From assembly GCA_946186925.1 (NCBI GenBank), contig CAMHPA010000012.1, forward strand, positions 1-62,643: DNA of 62,643 bases, written 5' to 3'. The notes beneath the pieces are model-generated. The model ran no database searches. It had not been told where the DNA came from and saw only the letters and a list, made by a program, of their open reading frames with translations. The stretch comes from an uncultured Bacteroidota bacterium (lineage in GTDB: Bacteria > Bacteroidota > Bacteroidia > Bacteroidales > SZUA-534). The translations under genes were made by a program, and so were the position numbers. The first letter of the stretch is position 1; the number at the start of each line of letters is the position of its first letter. Shown here piece after piece: positions 1-9,814 of this stretch.

Positions 1-36
1 GATGAATGAGAGTGCGGGTTCTTTGTCGTCGAGTAT

Positions 37-3000
37 TTGAATTGCGAATATAACCAACTGACAACATTGACCTTAGGCAATAACACGAACCTGACCAAAA
101 TAATTTGCAATGACAACCAACTGACAGAATTAAATTTGACAGGCTTGACCAATCTAACCCTTCTTTATTGCTATAGTAATAATATTGAATCGCTGAATTT
201 GAGCAATTGCACAAATCTGGTCACGCTATATTGCCATGAAAACAATCTGGAAACAGTGAATTTAAGCGGCTGTACACAATTGAAAAATTTCTCTTGTGGC
301 AGTGAGGAAGAGCAAATAACAACTCTTGATTTAAGCGGTTGCGCAAACCTTACTTCACTCGATTGCCATAGTCCGCTGACCGAGCTCGATTTGAGCGGAT
401 GCTCGAATCTGACAAGTCTTGCATTGGAAAACATTCAGTGTGAATTGAATTTTAGCGATGTTCCAAAACTGGCGCAAATCGAGTTGTACAATTACCAATT
501 CACCGAGTTGGATTTAAGTAATTTACCACAACTCAACGATATTGCTTTATACAGCAGTGATGAGTTGGAAACGCTCGACATTAGCAATTGCCCCAAACTG
601 GAGACAATCTACACGGAAGGCTTGAATAATATTGCCAATATAACAGCCACTAACAATCCGAAGTTAGATGATTTCTACATTGAGTGGTCCGATAATCTTT
701 CTATGGTCGATTTAGACGGTTGCAGCGGGTTAAAGTATTTTAGTGTAAGCGCCGAAAATCCTTACACACTCAATATGAGCGATTTCGAAAATTTGAGATA
801 TTTCAGCTCGTCGGAGATCGAAGGTGGTTTTACTTCACTACAATTAGGCAAATGCAAGGAATTGGAAGAGTTGTCGATCAGTGTTAATGAAATGCCTTGT
901 AAATTCAGCTTTAGCAACTTGTTAGGCATGAGCGATGCCAAAGTGACTAACGTGAGCGGTGCAACCAAATCGGGCTCGAACTATATTACAAACGCAACAG
1001 CCGATGAAATATCGTTCGAATACAGCGGCAAAACATGTTATATCTACTATAGTGGAATCAAGCACATAGGCGGCAGTAACTACAGTTACTCGTATTATAC
1101 GGCTGCAACCGATAATGCCAACGGCTCTTACACACAGGCATTCACTTGCGCTTGCGGCAAAAGTGTAACCGAGACCGTCAGCTACACCAAGCAGGAAGGA
1201 GTGTTCCTCGATGTGCGCGGTCGCACGGGCGATATGACCTGGGTGCAGGATTACACCGACCTCAAAGGCTACCGTTGCGACAAACTGGCACATCTGAATG
1301 CTCTAACTACCCAACAGATGGGGCAGCTTACCGAATTATATTGCACAAACGCCGGATTGACAGGTCCAATCAATTTAGGATTTAGTCGAAATCTGCAAAT
1401 AGTCGATTTCAGTGGTAATAGTCTGACAAGTTTGAATGTGATTTCCAATACTCAACTGCGGAAATTAAACTGCTCGGGCAACAAGCTTACCGCTTTGAGT
1501 TTGAGCAGCAATATGCAGCTGGAGAGCCTCGACTGCTCAAACAACCAAATTACCCAGCTCGACGTAAGCAACCATGCCAAACTGAAAAGCCTGAACGTCA
1601 GTCTCAATAAAGATAAAAATAATTATAACAGATGGACGTTGAAAAGTCTGAATTTAGATGGCTGCACGGCTTTGGAAGAGTTCTATTGCAAGGATTGGGT
1701 CTACGATGATGATGAAAACATCGGAACAATTTTTTATAATTGCTTAAGCGACCTTGATTTGAGCCGATCCACCAATTTGAGGCATTTCGAAGGAAGCGCC
1801 TGTTTCCTCAATCTGAGCGGCTGCACCAAATTGAGATATGTGAAAGCAGGAGGTTTTTCGGTTGAATTGCCAAACACCACAACAATCGACACTCTAATAT
1901 TGGGTGGACACCTTTGCCTCGACCTATCAGGAATAGGCAAACCCGAAGTTGTGATAATAAATATGTTTTCGTCCGACGCGATGTATGTGCCGTGCGCATT
2001 CTCCGATTTCTCAAAATTCAATTGGGATGAAACAATTTACATGACGCACATTTCAAACATGGACATGTCGAAAATCTATAGTACTGTCGGATTCTCTTAT
2101 AATGCCCATGATGGAGTTTGGAAACCGAATGACCTGTCGCAAGAATCTTTTTCTTCAGGTATGAGTTATTACTACGACAACGGCAACCCCAACATTGAGA
2201 ACGGACAGGTGTACTTCGATGGTTATCATATCGAGCATGACTTCGAAAACAGCTACAGCGGTAAGAAATCATACGTCGGAGACATTGATTATATATATAA
2301 TACAGCTGAATATAAAAACGGTTACATTACTTGCAAATACAAATGCGACCGTTGCAAGCACTCGTGCGAGGAAGAACAATGGTTTGCTGTTGGAACGCGG
2401 AACGGAAAAGAATACAACAAAGGCATTTTCCTTGATGTTACAGGCTGGTCTGAAAAAGACATAACAAGAAAGGCCGATTGGCTTAATGGTATTAAAAACA
2501 TAATAACAGGAATAAAATTCGATAAGAATTCCGTCACTATTTGGAATTATTTGAATAAGAATATTATGCGTGAAATCCATTGTCCTGAATTGGGGAAAGG
2601 CAAGGTGTATGCTCAATATTACAGTACGTATTATAATTACCCGAATCTGGAGGTTCTTGACATTTCGGGCAACAACTATACATATAACTATAATTCAGAT
2701 GGCAAATACTATGTGATGGATTTAAGCAACAGTCCCAAATTGAGAGTACTCAAATTAGGAGGAATGGAAAACACCAACAACAAAATAAAGCTGAATGTAA
2801 GCAACAACCCCAACCTTGAGGTGCTTGATTGCTCAGGAACAAGTCTGGTTGATTTGAATGTCAGCAACAACCCCAATCTGAAAGAGCTTTATTGCAATTA
2901 TACTGACAGCCGCTTGTATGGCGATAAGGTGTTGAGCGCTTTGAACGTCAGTGCCAATCCGAAACTTGAGATTCTCGACTGCGGTAGCAACCAACTGACC

Positions 3001-6000
3001 GAACTTGATTTGAGCAATAAAACCGAATTGCGAATTCTTAATTGTGAATACACAAAAATAAGCAAGTTGGATTTGAGCAATTGTCAGAAACTGGTTGAAC
3101 TAAATTGTAATGACGCCAACAGACTGTATGGCAAAACATTGGATTTGAGCAACAATCACTTCTTAAAATCGGTATCCTGCCGGGAAGTCGGATTTACAGA
3201 AGTAGATTTAAGCAGGGCAAGCCGTTTGGAGTATCTCTATATTGAGGGCAACGAGGGTATTGAATTAGTTGAACTTAATTTGACCGCGAGCAAATGCCTG
3301 AAAGATGTCAATGTTGCCGCTTGTGGACTCAAAACACTCAAATTGAATCCTGATTGCAATACACTTACAGTGTTCGACTGCAGTATGAACGAACTGACTG
3401 AATTGGATTTGAGCAAACACACTAATCTGACAAAATTGTATTGTTCTTCCAACAATCTGACAACGCTGAAATTGCCCGAAGGTGGTGCAAAACTCACGCG
3501 CCTCAATTGCTACGAGAATCAAATAACCGATTTGGATTTAAGCAAATTCAAAGGAAGATGCCGCATTGATAGGAACCAATTGCTTTATTCCAATTTGTCA
3601 AAAGTTAAAGTTGAGTCGTCTTGGGATAAATATGATAACCAAGTCCGCCACTTCGACGAAATGCCTTGCACATTCCGCTTTGCCGATTTGGCTGAGGGCA
3701 TGAAAGATGCCAATGTTTACAGTTATTCAGGTATTGAACCCGTTACTGTCGGCTCAAAGCAGATGTGGCATGTAACCGCAACCAATGGCAAAATCACCTA
3801 CTATTACAATAATGGTAACGATGAAATTGCAAATGTACAGCACACTATCACATTTGATGAGCTGGAGCATACGTACATTACAAGCGGTTCGCAACGCTAC
3901 TACACTGATAGCGTTCCTGCCACTTATGATGCTGCAGGTTCGTGCGTAGCACACTATCCGTGTCGTTACTGCAATGAGGAGCTTACCGAAGAGATTGTTA
4001 TCGACAAACTGCTCTACAAGGTTGCTGTAAAAGATGCTCGTTTGGAAGGCAGTCAGGTTGAATTGGGCTTCGATGATGAATTCGCACCACTTTCAACATT
4101 CGATGATTACAATGCAAAAGGTAGTTCTGTAACGTTGAATTTAGAGAAAAACACCGGGCTGCAACTGCGAGCCATTGCCCCCGAGCACTATAAATTTGCC
4201 CGTTGGAGCGATGGTGTCACAAGCAGTCAGCGCACTGTAGTAGTAACTTCCGATACAACATTGTTGCCAATATATGAGTTGGAAAACCACACAATCAGTG
4301 GTGTTGCTCAAAATGGTACAGTTGAGGGTACGGGAACATTCTCGTATGGAGCCAAAACATCAGTCAAAGCCGTGGCTGCCAAGTACTATCACTTTGTTGG
4401 TTGGAGCGATGGCAACACCGACAATCCGCGTAAGATTGTAGTAAACGGCGATGCCACTTATACCGCAGAATTTGAAATCAATACTTACAAGCTTACGACT
4501 GTTGCCGCCAACGGCTCAATCAGCGGAGGCAACACTTATGCTCATGGTGCCGAGGCAACTCTCACCGCTACAGCAAACGAAGGCTATCACTTCACAGGCT
4601 GGAGCGATGGTGTCAAGACTGCTCAACGTACTGTAATTGTAACATCAGATACCACATTAACAGCTCTGTTTGAGGCACACAACATTGTTACTGATGCCGC
4701 TGTTGCCGCCACCTGCACCACCGATGGCAAGACCGAAGGCAAACATTGCTCTGTCTGCAACGAGGTGCTTGTTGCACAAGAGGTTGTTAAGGCTCAAGGA
4801 CACACCGAGGTTGTGGATGCCGCTGTTGCCGCCACATGCACTACCGATGGCAAGACCGAAGGCAAGCATTGCTCTGTATGCAACGAGGTACTTGTTGCAC
4901 AAGAGGTTGTAAAGGCCCAAGGACACACTGAGGTTGTTGATGCCGCTGTTGCCGCCACATGCACTACAGATGGCAAGACCGAAGGCAAGCATTGTTCTGT
5001 ATGCAACGAGGTGCTTGTTGCACAAGAAGTTGTTAAGGCCCAAGGACACACCGAGGTTGTGGATGCCGCTGTTGCCGCCACATGTACCACTGATGGCAAG
5101 ACCGAAGGCAAGCATTGCTCTGTATGCAACGAGGTGCTTGTTGCACAAGAGGTTGTAAAGGCCCAAGGCCACACCGAAGTTGTGGATGCCGCTGTTGCTG
5201 TCACCTGCACCACCGATGGCAAGACCGAAGGCAAGCATTGCTCTGTATGCAACGAGGTACTTGTTGCACAAGAGGTTGTCAAGGCTCAAGGACACACCGA
5301 AGTTGTGGATGCTGCGGTTGCTGTCACCTGTACCACCGATGGCAATACCGAAGGCAAACATTGCTCTGTCTGCAACGAGGTACTTGTAGCACAAGAGGTT
5401 ATTAAGGCTCAAGGACATACCATAGTGGTTGACGCTGCCGTGACACCAACCCATACTGCAACAGGATTGACCGAAGGCTCGCATTGCTCAGTTTGCGGCG
5501 ACATAATTGTAAAACAAGAAATTATACCAATGTTAGCTGAAGATAAGGTTTATATTATGACTTCAGCCGAGAATGGCACTGTTAGCGGTTCAGGTGAATA
5601 TTCGATTGGCGAAGTGGCAACACTCACCGCTACCGCTGCCGAGGGATATCACTTCACAGGCTGGAGCGATGGCAACAAGGATAATCCGCGCAAGGTTACC
5701 GCAGAGGCCAATGTAACTTACACCGCTGAGTTTGCCCTCAACAGCTACACCATCAGCGTTGTAGCCGAGAACGGAACTGTTACAGGTGCGGGCTCCTATA
5801 ACTATGGCGACACCGCAACACTAGCAGCCAGCTCAGCAAATGGTTACCGCTTCCTACGCTGGAGCGATGGCGTTGCCGACAGCGTGCGCACCATTGTAGT
5901 AACCAGCGATGCCACCTACACGGCTTTGTTCCTTATTTCAAATCAGGAAACATTCACCATTACAGTCAATGCCGAAAACGGAACTGTTTTGGGGGCCGGA

Positions 6001-7179
6001 GTTTATACTGAGAACGACGTGGTTACACTCTTCGCCACTGCCGCTGAGGGCTACCACTTCGTTGGTTGGAACGATGGTGTTACCGAAAATCCGCGTACGT
6101 TTACAGCAACTGCCGACGCCATTTACACAGCAGAGTTTGCCATCAACAGCTACACCATCAGCTCTGTGGCCGAGAACGGCAAGATTGAAGGTGTGGGCAC
6201 TTACAATTATGGCAGCACTGTCACACTCAGGGCCTATCCGGTTAAAGAGGGATACCACTTCGGCTGCTGGAGCGATGGCTTCACCGACAGCGTGCGCACC
6301 ATTGTAGTAACCAAAGATGCCACCTACAAGGCAATCTTCCTCAGCAACGGACAGAAGTTGGTTTCTATCTCAGTTAAGGCCGAAAACGGAATTGTTTCTG
6401 GCGGTGGATTCTATGGCGAAGGTGAGACAGTCATCCTCACCGCCACTGCCGACTATGGTTACATCTTCTCAGCTTGGAGCGATAGTGTTATCGATAATCC
6501 GCGCAGCGTTACCGCAACTGCCGACACCACCTTCACGGCTCTGTTTGTGGAGCAGAAATACACCGATTTGACTTACCACTACGATTCGCTGCCGTGCACG
6601 TTCACTCTGCCCGACGAGATTAATGGCGTCAACCTGAAGATGCTCATCGGCGATATGACACGAATCGACAACATCGCCGGTGCCCGCTGGAACGAGACCG
6701 ATAGTGTCTGGGTTGTAACATCAACCGACAGCACCATCAGCTTCAACATCAACAGCGGTCTGCCGATGATAGGCATTGTCCGTTGCAAACTCACCTTCGA
6801 TGTGCTTGTTCACTCGTTCAGCAACGCGACCTACACCGACAGCGTTCCGGCAACCGAGACTGAAGACGGCTGGTGTCTGCGTCACGGCATTTGCGACCAT
6901 TGCGGTGCCGAAGTTACCGATACCGTCATAATCAAAGCCGCAGGCACGACAGCAATTGTTCAGGAGAGTGTTCAGAATGTGATTGTCTATGCCACCGGTC
7001 TGACCATTCATGTTGAAAACGCTGTTGGCGATGTGATGCTGTACGATGTCAACGGCCGAGCCATCAACCGTGCCACAGCAAACGAGGGCGAGACAGTTGA
7101 GTTCCGCGTTCAGCAGATGGGGGTTTACATTGTCAGAACAATGTCAGGAAGTCAGAAAGTTATTTGCAATAATTATTAA
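37..7179 (+). CDS. Giant modular LRR / InlB-like / CxxC-repeat surface protein with T9SS-like C-terminus (5' end incomplete)
   Basis: A protein of about 2380 residues, predicted to be exported. Three leucine-rich-repeat blocks (about 1-280, 420-690 and 850-1205) use roughly 21-residue repeats of the DLSxCxxLxxLxCxxN type. Each block closes with a PCxF segment (for example MPCKFSF near 284 and MPCTFRF near 1209) followed by a CxxC motif. After them come InlB-B/Flg_new-like repeats (GYHFTGWSDG type, about 1380-1550), six near-identical 41-residue CxxC repeats (1553-1798) with a degenerate seventh, more InlB-like repeats (about 1838-2160), a last PCTF/CDHC module, and a C-terminus (GVYIVRTMSGSQKV) like a T9SS sorting domain. 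No signal peptide is visible. LRR-like sequence (VEYLNCEYNQ) runs upstream of the TTG used here to codon 10, where an in-frame TGA at 7-9 blocks it. The true start is therefore outside the window or broken. Adhesion or matrix binding is an inference from the domain types. Confidence 0.85.
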   Translation: MNCEYNQLTTLTLGNNTNLTKIICNDNQLTELNLTGLTNLTLLYCYSNNIESLNLSNCTNLVTLYCHENNLETVNLSGCTQLKNFSCGSEEEQITTLDLSGCANLTSLDCHSPLTELDLSGCSNLTSLALENIQCELNFSDVPKLAQIELYNYQFTELDLSNLPQLNDIALYSSDELETLDISNCPKLETIYTEGLNNIANITATNNPKLDDFYIEWSDNLSMVDLDGCSGLKYFSVSAENPYTLNMSDFENLRYFSSSEIEGGFTSLQLGKCKELEELSISVNEMPCKFSFSNLLGMSDAKVTNVSGATKSGSNYITNATADEISFEYSGKTCYIYYSGIKHIGGSNYSYSYYTAATDNANGSYTQAFTCACGKSVTETVSYTKQEGVFLDVRGRTGDMTWVQDYTDLKGYRCDKLAHLNALTTQQMGQLTELYCTNAGLTGPINLGFSRNLQIVDFSGNSLTSLNVISNTQLRKLNCSGNKLTALSLSSNMQLESLDCSNNQITQLDVSNHAKLKSLNVSLNKDKNNYNRWTLKSLNLDGCTALEEFYCKDWVYDDDENIGTIFYNCLSDLDLSRSTNLRHFEGSACFLNLSGCTKLRYVKAGGFSVELPNTTTIDTLILGGHLCLDLSGIGKPEVVIINMFSSDAMYVPCAFSDFSKFNWDETIYMTHISNMDMSKIYSTVGFSYNAHDGVWKPNDLSQESFSSGMSYYYDNGNPNIENGQVYFDGYHIEHDFENSYSGKKSYVGDIDYIYNTAEYKNGYITCKYKCDRCKHSCEEEQWFAVGTRNGKEYNKGIFLDVTGWSEKDITRKADWLNGIKNIITGIKFDKNSVTIWNYLNKNIMREIHCPELGKGKVYAQYYSTYYNYPNLEVLDISGNNYTYNYNSDGKYYVMDLSNSPKLRVLKLGGMENTNNKIKLNVSNNPNLEVLDCSGTSLVDLNVSNNPNLKELYCNYTDSRLYGDKVLSALNVSANPKLEILDCGSNQLTELDLSNKTELRILNCEYTKISKLDLSNCQKLVELNCNDANRLYGKTLDLSNNHFLKSVSCREVGFTEVDLSRASRLEYLYIEGNEGIELVELNLTASKCLKDVNVAACGLKTLKLNPDCNTLTVFDCSMNELTELDLSKHTNLTKLYCSSNNLTTLKLPEGGAKLTRLNCYENQITDLDLSKFKGRCRIDRNQLLYSNLSKVKVESSWDKYDNQVRHFDEMPCTFRFADLAEGMKDANVYSYSGIEPVTVGSKQMWHVTATNGKITYYYNNGNDEIANVQHTITFDELEHTYITSGSQRYYTDSVPATYDAAGSCVAHYPCRYCNEELTEEIVIDKLLYKVAVKDARLEGSQVELGFDDEFAPLSTFDDYNAKGSSVTLNLEKNTGLQLRAIAPEHYKFARWSDGVTSSQRTVVVTSDTTLLPIYELENHTISGVAQNGTVEGTGTFSYGAKTSVKAVAAKYYHFVGWSDGNTDNPRKIVVNGDATYTAEFEINTYKLTTVAANGSISGGNTYAHGAEATLTATANEGYHFTGWSDGVKTAQRTVIVTSDTTLTALFEAHNIVTDAAVAATCTTDGKTEGKHCSVCNEVLVAQEVVKAQGHTEVVDAAVAATCTTDGKTEGKHCSVCNEVLVAQEVVKAQGHTEVVDAAVAATCTTDGKTEGKHCSVCNEVLVAQEVVKAQGHTEVVDAAVAATCTTDGKTEGKHCSVCNEVLVAQEVVKAQGHTEVVDAAVAVTCTTDGKTEGKHCSVCNEVLVAQEVVKAQGHTEVVDAAVAVTCTTDGNTEGKHCSVCNEVLVAQEVIKAQGHTIVVDAAVTPTHTATGLTEGSHCSVCGDIIVKQEIIPMLAEDKVYIMTSAENGTVSGSGEYSIGEVATLTATAAEGYHFTGWSDGNKDNPRKVTAEANVTYTAEFALNSYTISVVAENGTVTGAGSYNYGDTATLAASSANGYRFLRWSDGVADSVRTIVVTSDATYTALFLISNQETFTITVNAENGTVLGAGVYTENDVVTLFATAAEGYHFVGWNDGVTENPRTFTATADAIYTAEFAINSYTISSVAENGKIEGVGTYNYGSTVTLRAYPVKEGYHFGCWSDGFTDSVRTIVVTKDATYKAIFLSNGQKLVSISVKAENGIVSGGGFYGEGETVILTATADYGYIFSAWSDSVIDNPRSVTATADTTFTALFVEQKYTDLTYHYDSLPCTFTLPDEINGVNLKMLIGDMTRIDNIAGARWNETDSVWVVTSTDSTISFNINSGLPMIGIVRCKLTFDVLVHSFSNATYTDSVPATETEDGWCLRHGICDHCGAEVTDTVIIKAAGTTAIVQESVQNVIVYATGLTIHVENAVGDVMLYDVNGRAINRATANEGETVEFRVQQMGVYIVRTMSGSQKVICNNY
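4693..5430 (+). repeat. Six tandem 123-bp coding repeats (41-residue CxxC module)
   Basis: Units begin exactly every 123 bp at 4693, 4816, 4939, 5062, 5185 and 5308. A degenerate seventh begins at 5431. Each encodes a module containing KHCSVCNEVLVAQEV. Copies 1-4 are identical in protein but differ by synonymous bases. Copies 5 and 6 share an A-to-V change, and copy 6 also has K-to-N and V-to-I changes. Confidence 0.95.
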
Positions 7180-7242
7180 AATCATTAACGTTGCGGGCGG
7201 CGAAGAAAAGTCTCCGCCTGCAACATTTTTAACAATACAGAA

Positions 7243-7791
7243 ATGAAAAAAAGTTTATTAATGCTTACAAGCATCATCATTTGCGCTTCCACTTTTGCAA
7301 GCTGCAACAGCGCTACCAATGGCAGCGACACTACCAAAGCCAAACCGCAAACCTTCATCGAGCGGCAGCAGAAGGCGCAGGAGCGGAAGGCGGCTCAACA
7401 AGCAAAACAGCAGGAGGCGCGCGAAAAACGCGAGGCTGAGAATAAAGCCGCATGGGATCAGTTCAATGCCATGAGCGACAAGGAGAAACGTGAGTGGATT
7501 AACGATCAGAAAGTCCGCCTCGACCGTCGTGACTCAATCCAGGCCGCCAAGCGAATTGAGATGGAAAAGAAATGGGCCAAGTTCAATGATATGACTATGG
7601 ACGAGCAAGTTGAGCTTTTGAAAGAGCGCGGTGTGACTCCGCATATTCACCAGCATGCCGAGGGTGAGCACAATCACAACCACAGCCACAAAGAAGGCAA
7701 CCATCAGCACAACCATCAGCATGGCAAAAAGCAACCCGCACCACAACTAAAAGACGTGAAGATAAATAATGTACCGATGGACGAGAAGTAA
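7243..7791 (+). CDS. Charged, histidine-rich lipoprotein
   Basis: A 182-residue protein of unrecognised family. The N-terminus (MKKSLLMLTS, then a hydrophobic stretch to TFASC) is a lipoprotein signal with Cys near residue 20, so a lipid-anchored envelope protein is expected. Residues about 40-120 are very rich in Glu, Lys, Arg and Gln and look helical or coiled-coil. Residues about 133-160 hold a His cluster (HIHQHAEGEHNHNHSH and following), a plausible Zn, Ni or Cu binding tail. It starts 63 bp after the giant LRR gene on the same strand and ends before a strong terminator, so the two may share a transcript. The metal-binding role is inferred from composition only. Confidence 0.75.
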   Translation: MKKSLLMLTSIIICASTFASCNSATNGSDTTKAKPQTFIERQQKAQERKAAQQAKQQEAREKREAENKAAWDQFNAMSDKEKREWINDQKVRLDRRDSIQAAKRIEMEKKWAKFNDMTMDEQVELLKERGVTPHIHQHAEGEHNHNHSHKEGNHQHNHQHGKKQPAPQLKDVKINNVPMDEK

Positions 7792-7824
7792 TCGCCGTAC
7801 AGCGTTTTTCAAACAGTGGATACC

Positions 7825-7871
7825 AACGCAGAGTGTTCTTGAAAATTGACACTCTGCGTTGTGTTTTTTAT
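7825..7871 (+). terminator. Intrinsic terminator after the His-rich lipoprotein
   Basis: A perfect 12-bp stem (AACGCAGAGTGT at 7825-7836 with ACACTCTGCGTT at 7849-7860) is followed by a T-rich run. It closes the giant-LRR/lipoprotein unit. Confidence 0.85.
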
Positions 7872-7993
7872 CTTCAGTAAGCGGCCTATCCCTCAAAATC
7901 AGTAACATTCAGCCTCGATGCGGCTGACATATATCACCACAGCTGCTGTTTAGAACCCATTCGCAACCGATTGCACAACTTCAAGACTTTTGG

Positions 7994-8001
7994 TACTTTT
8001 G
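7994..8001 (+). promoter_or_regulatory. Bacteroidetes -7 promoter box (TACTTTTG) for the xylanase
   Basis: TACTTTTG matches TAnnTTTG. A TTG at 7971-7973 lies 20 nt upstream as a possible -33 element. Transcription would start near 8008, which argues against the ATG at 8009 and for the signal-peptide ATG at 8051. Confidence 0.6.
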
Positions 8002-8050
8002 TCGCCGGATGAGCGTGGCTCGTCGAATGTTTAATTTAAAGAATATGATT

Positions 8051-9802
8051 ATGAAAAAGTATCTTTTTTTGACAATGGTTGTTGCCCTTGTATTTGTCGC
8101 ATGTGAGAAAGACAATGAGCCAACACCCGAGCCGATTGATCCTGTCGATCCACCGATCGACACCGTTGAATACTTTCTGAAAACATACGTTGACCGCTCT
8201 CTGCACCCGGATTTCAAGTTCAGCGGCGCGCTCGATGTCACAGAGTTCCACAACAATAAGAATGGCGTGCGTGACACGGTAACCGCCCACTTCGACGAGA
8301 TTGTGGCTGGCAATGCCATGAAATATGGTTCGGTGGTGAACGGCAGCGGAAAGATGGATTTCAGTCGTGTGAAGACATTTGTGAGTGATGCTAAGAAAGC
8401 CGGCCTCACCATCTACGGCCACACTCTGGCCTGGCACTCGCAGCAACAGCCCGGCTATCTGCTTGGCTTGATGGCCGACAAGGAAGTTGATGTGCCTGAC
8501 AATGAGAAGATTGATATCGCAGATGTTGAAATCAAATACAGTACTTTAAAATCGTGGAACTATTGGAAAGCCGATTTTGTTCAGGCAGATAATAATGTCG
8601 ATTACTCGATAAAAATCACAAAAGAAGGTGTTCTTATTACGAACAAAAAGAAAGCCAATGACAACTATATGGTTCAATATCAGATAGCCGGCAATCTGAT
8701 GACAAAAATCGGCACCAAGTACACAATGACAATAAAAGCAAAAGCCACCGGCGACGCCACATTGAATTACAGTGTGGGATCGTGGTATCCCGACAACACC
8801 AGCGGAGCAATAACCATCGATACCACCATGAAGGAGTATTCCGTAACAGTCAGCCCCAAAGTCGACGGCGGTTTTGTGCTGCTCCAAACGGGCAATTTCG
8901 TTGGCGACATCTTGATTGAAAGCCTTGTAATAACGCATAAAGGCAGCAATAAAACTCTTGCCATGACGGCAGAACAGAAGCGCGACACACTCGCCTGGGC
9001 CATGGACCGCTGGATTGCCGGAATGATGGAGGCCACCGACGGCTACGTTAAGGCCTGGGACGTTGTGAATGAGGCTCTCTTTGGCGACGATAAGGATAAA
9101 GATGGTCTGTACGACCTTCAGAACTACGAGAACAACAACATCTCTGACCCATCAAACGTGTCGTCGGGTACGTTCTACTGGCAGGCCTTTATGGGCGACC
9201 TCGAATACGTGCGTACCGCCGTGGCAAGCGCCCGCAAGCACTTCAAAGGTAATCCGGAAGAACTGAAGCTCTTTGTCAACGACTACAACCTTGAATCGGA
9301 CTGGGATAGCAACAAGAAAGTGAGGAGTCTTGTTGAGTGGATCAAGAAGTGGGAGGCCGACGGCGTTACAAAAATCGACGGCATCGGAACACAAATGCAC
9401 ATCAGCTGCTTCGAAGATGATGGCATTCAGAGAAACATTGAGAACCATATTGTTACAATGTTTGAGATTATGGCCGCTAGCGGAAAACTCTGCCGAATTT
9501 CGGAACTTGATATGGGCTATGTGCGAGGCAACTCAAGATGGAATGGGACAAAACTCAAAACCTCGCAACTGACCGAGGCTGAACACCAAAAAATGGCTGA
9601 TTTCTATAAGTTTATAGTCAAGAAATACTTCGAAATTATTCCTGTGGCGCAGCAATACGGCATCTGCCAATGGTGTCTGACCGACGCTCCTGCCGGTGGT
9701 GGTTGGCGTGGCGGTGAGCCCGTGGGCATCTGGACCGAAGGCTTCAAACAGCGCAAGGCTGCCTATTATGGTTTTGCCGACGGTCTGGCCGGCGTTGAAT
9801 AA
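8051..9802 (+). CDS. GH10 endo-beta-1,4-xylanase lipoprotein with a CBM-like insertion
   Basis: Predicted to hydrolyse internal beta-1,4 bonds of xylan at the cell surface or in the periplasm. The 583-residue product starts with a lipoprotein signal (MKKYLFLTMV to VFVAC). GH10 landmarks are HTLAWHSQQQPGYL near 124, the acid/base Glu about 341 in WDVVNEALF, the nucleophile Glu about 485 in ISELDMG, and the C-terminal QWCLTDAP strand. Between the HTLAWH element and the acid/base region, about 150 residues (about 150-300) form a beta-rich segment like a CBM4/22-type carbohydrate-binding module. That arrangement is known in Bacteroidetes GH10 enzymes. No SusC/SusD pair or other glycan-utilisation gene is nearby, so the enzyme appears to stand alone. 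Start 8051 was chosen from the signal peptide and the promoter position. Confidence 0.92.
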   Translation: MKKYLFLTMVVALVFVACEKDNEPTPEPIDPVDPPIDTVEYFLKTYVDRSLHPDFKFSGALDVTEFHNNKNGVRDTVTAHFDEIVAGNAMKYGSVVNGSGKMDFSRVKTFVSDAKKAGLTIYGHTLAWHSQQQPGYLLGLMADKEVDVPDNEKIDIADVEIKYSTLKSWNYWKADFVQADNNVDYSIKITKEGVLITNKKKANDNYMVQYQIAGNLMTKIGTKYTMTIKAKATGDATLNYSVGSWYPDNTSGAITIDTTMKEYSVTVSPKVDGGFVLLQTGNFVGDILIESLVITHKGSNKTLAMTAEQKRDTLAWAMDRWIAGMMEATDGYVKAWDVVNEALFGDDKDKDGLYDLQNYENNNISDPSNVSSGTFYWQAFMGDLEYVRTAVASARKHFKGNPEELKLFVNDYNLESDWDSNKKVRSLVEWIKKWEADGVTKIDGIGTQMHISCFEDDGIQRNIENHIVTMFEIMAASGKLCRISELDMGYVRGNSRWNGTKLKTSQLTEAEHQKMADFYKFIVKKYFEIIPVAQQYGICQWCLTDAPAGGGWRGGEPVGIWTEGFKQRKAAYYGFADGLAGVE

Positions 9803-9814
9803 CGGCTGCCGAAA

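Noticed and set aside
4657..5484. Long antisense frames across the CxxC repeats
   Set aside because: They arise because the 123-bp unit is open in several frames; they have repetitive translations and no start context.
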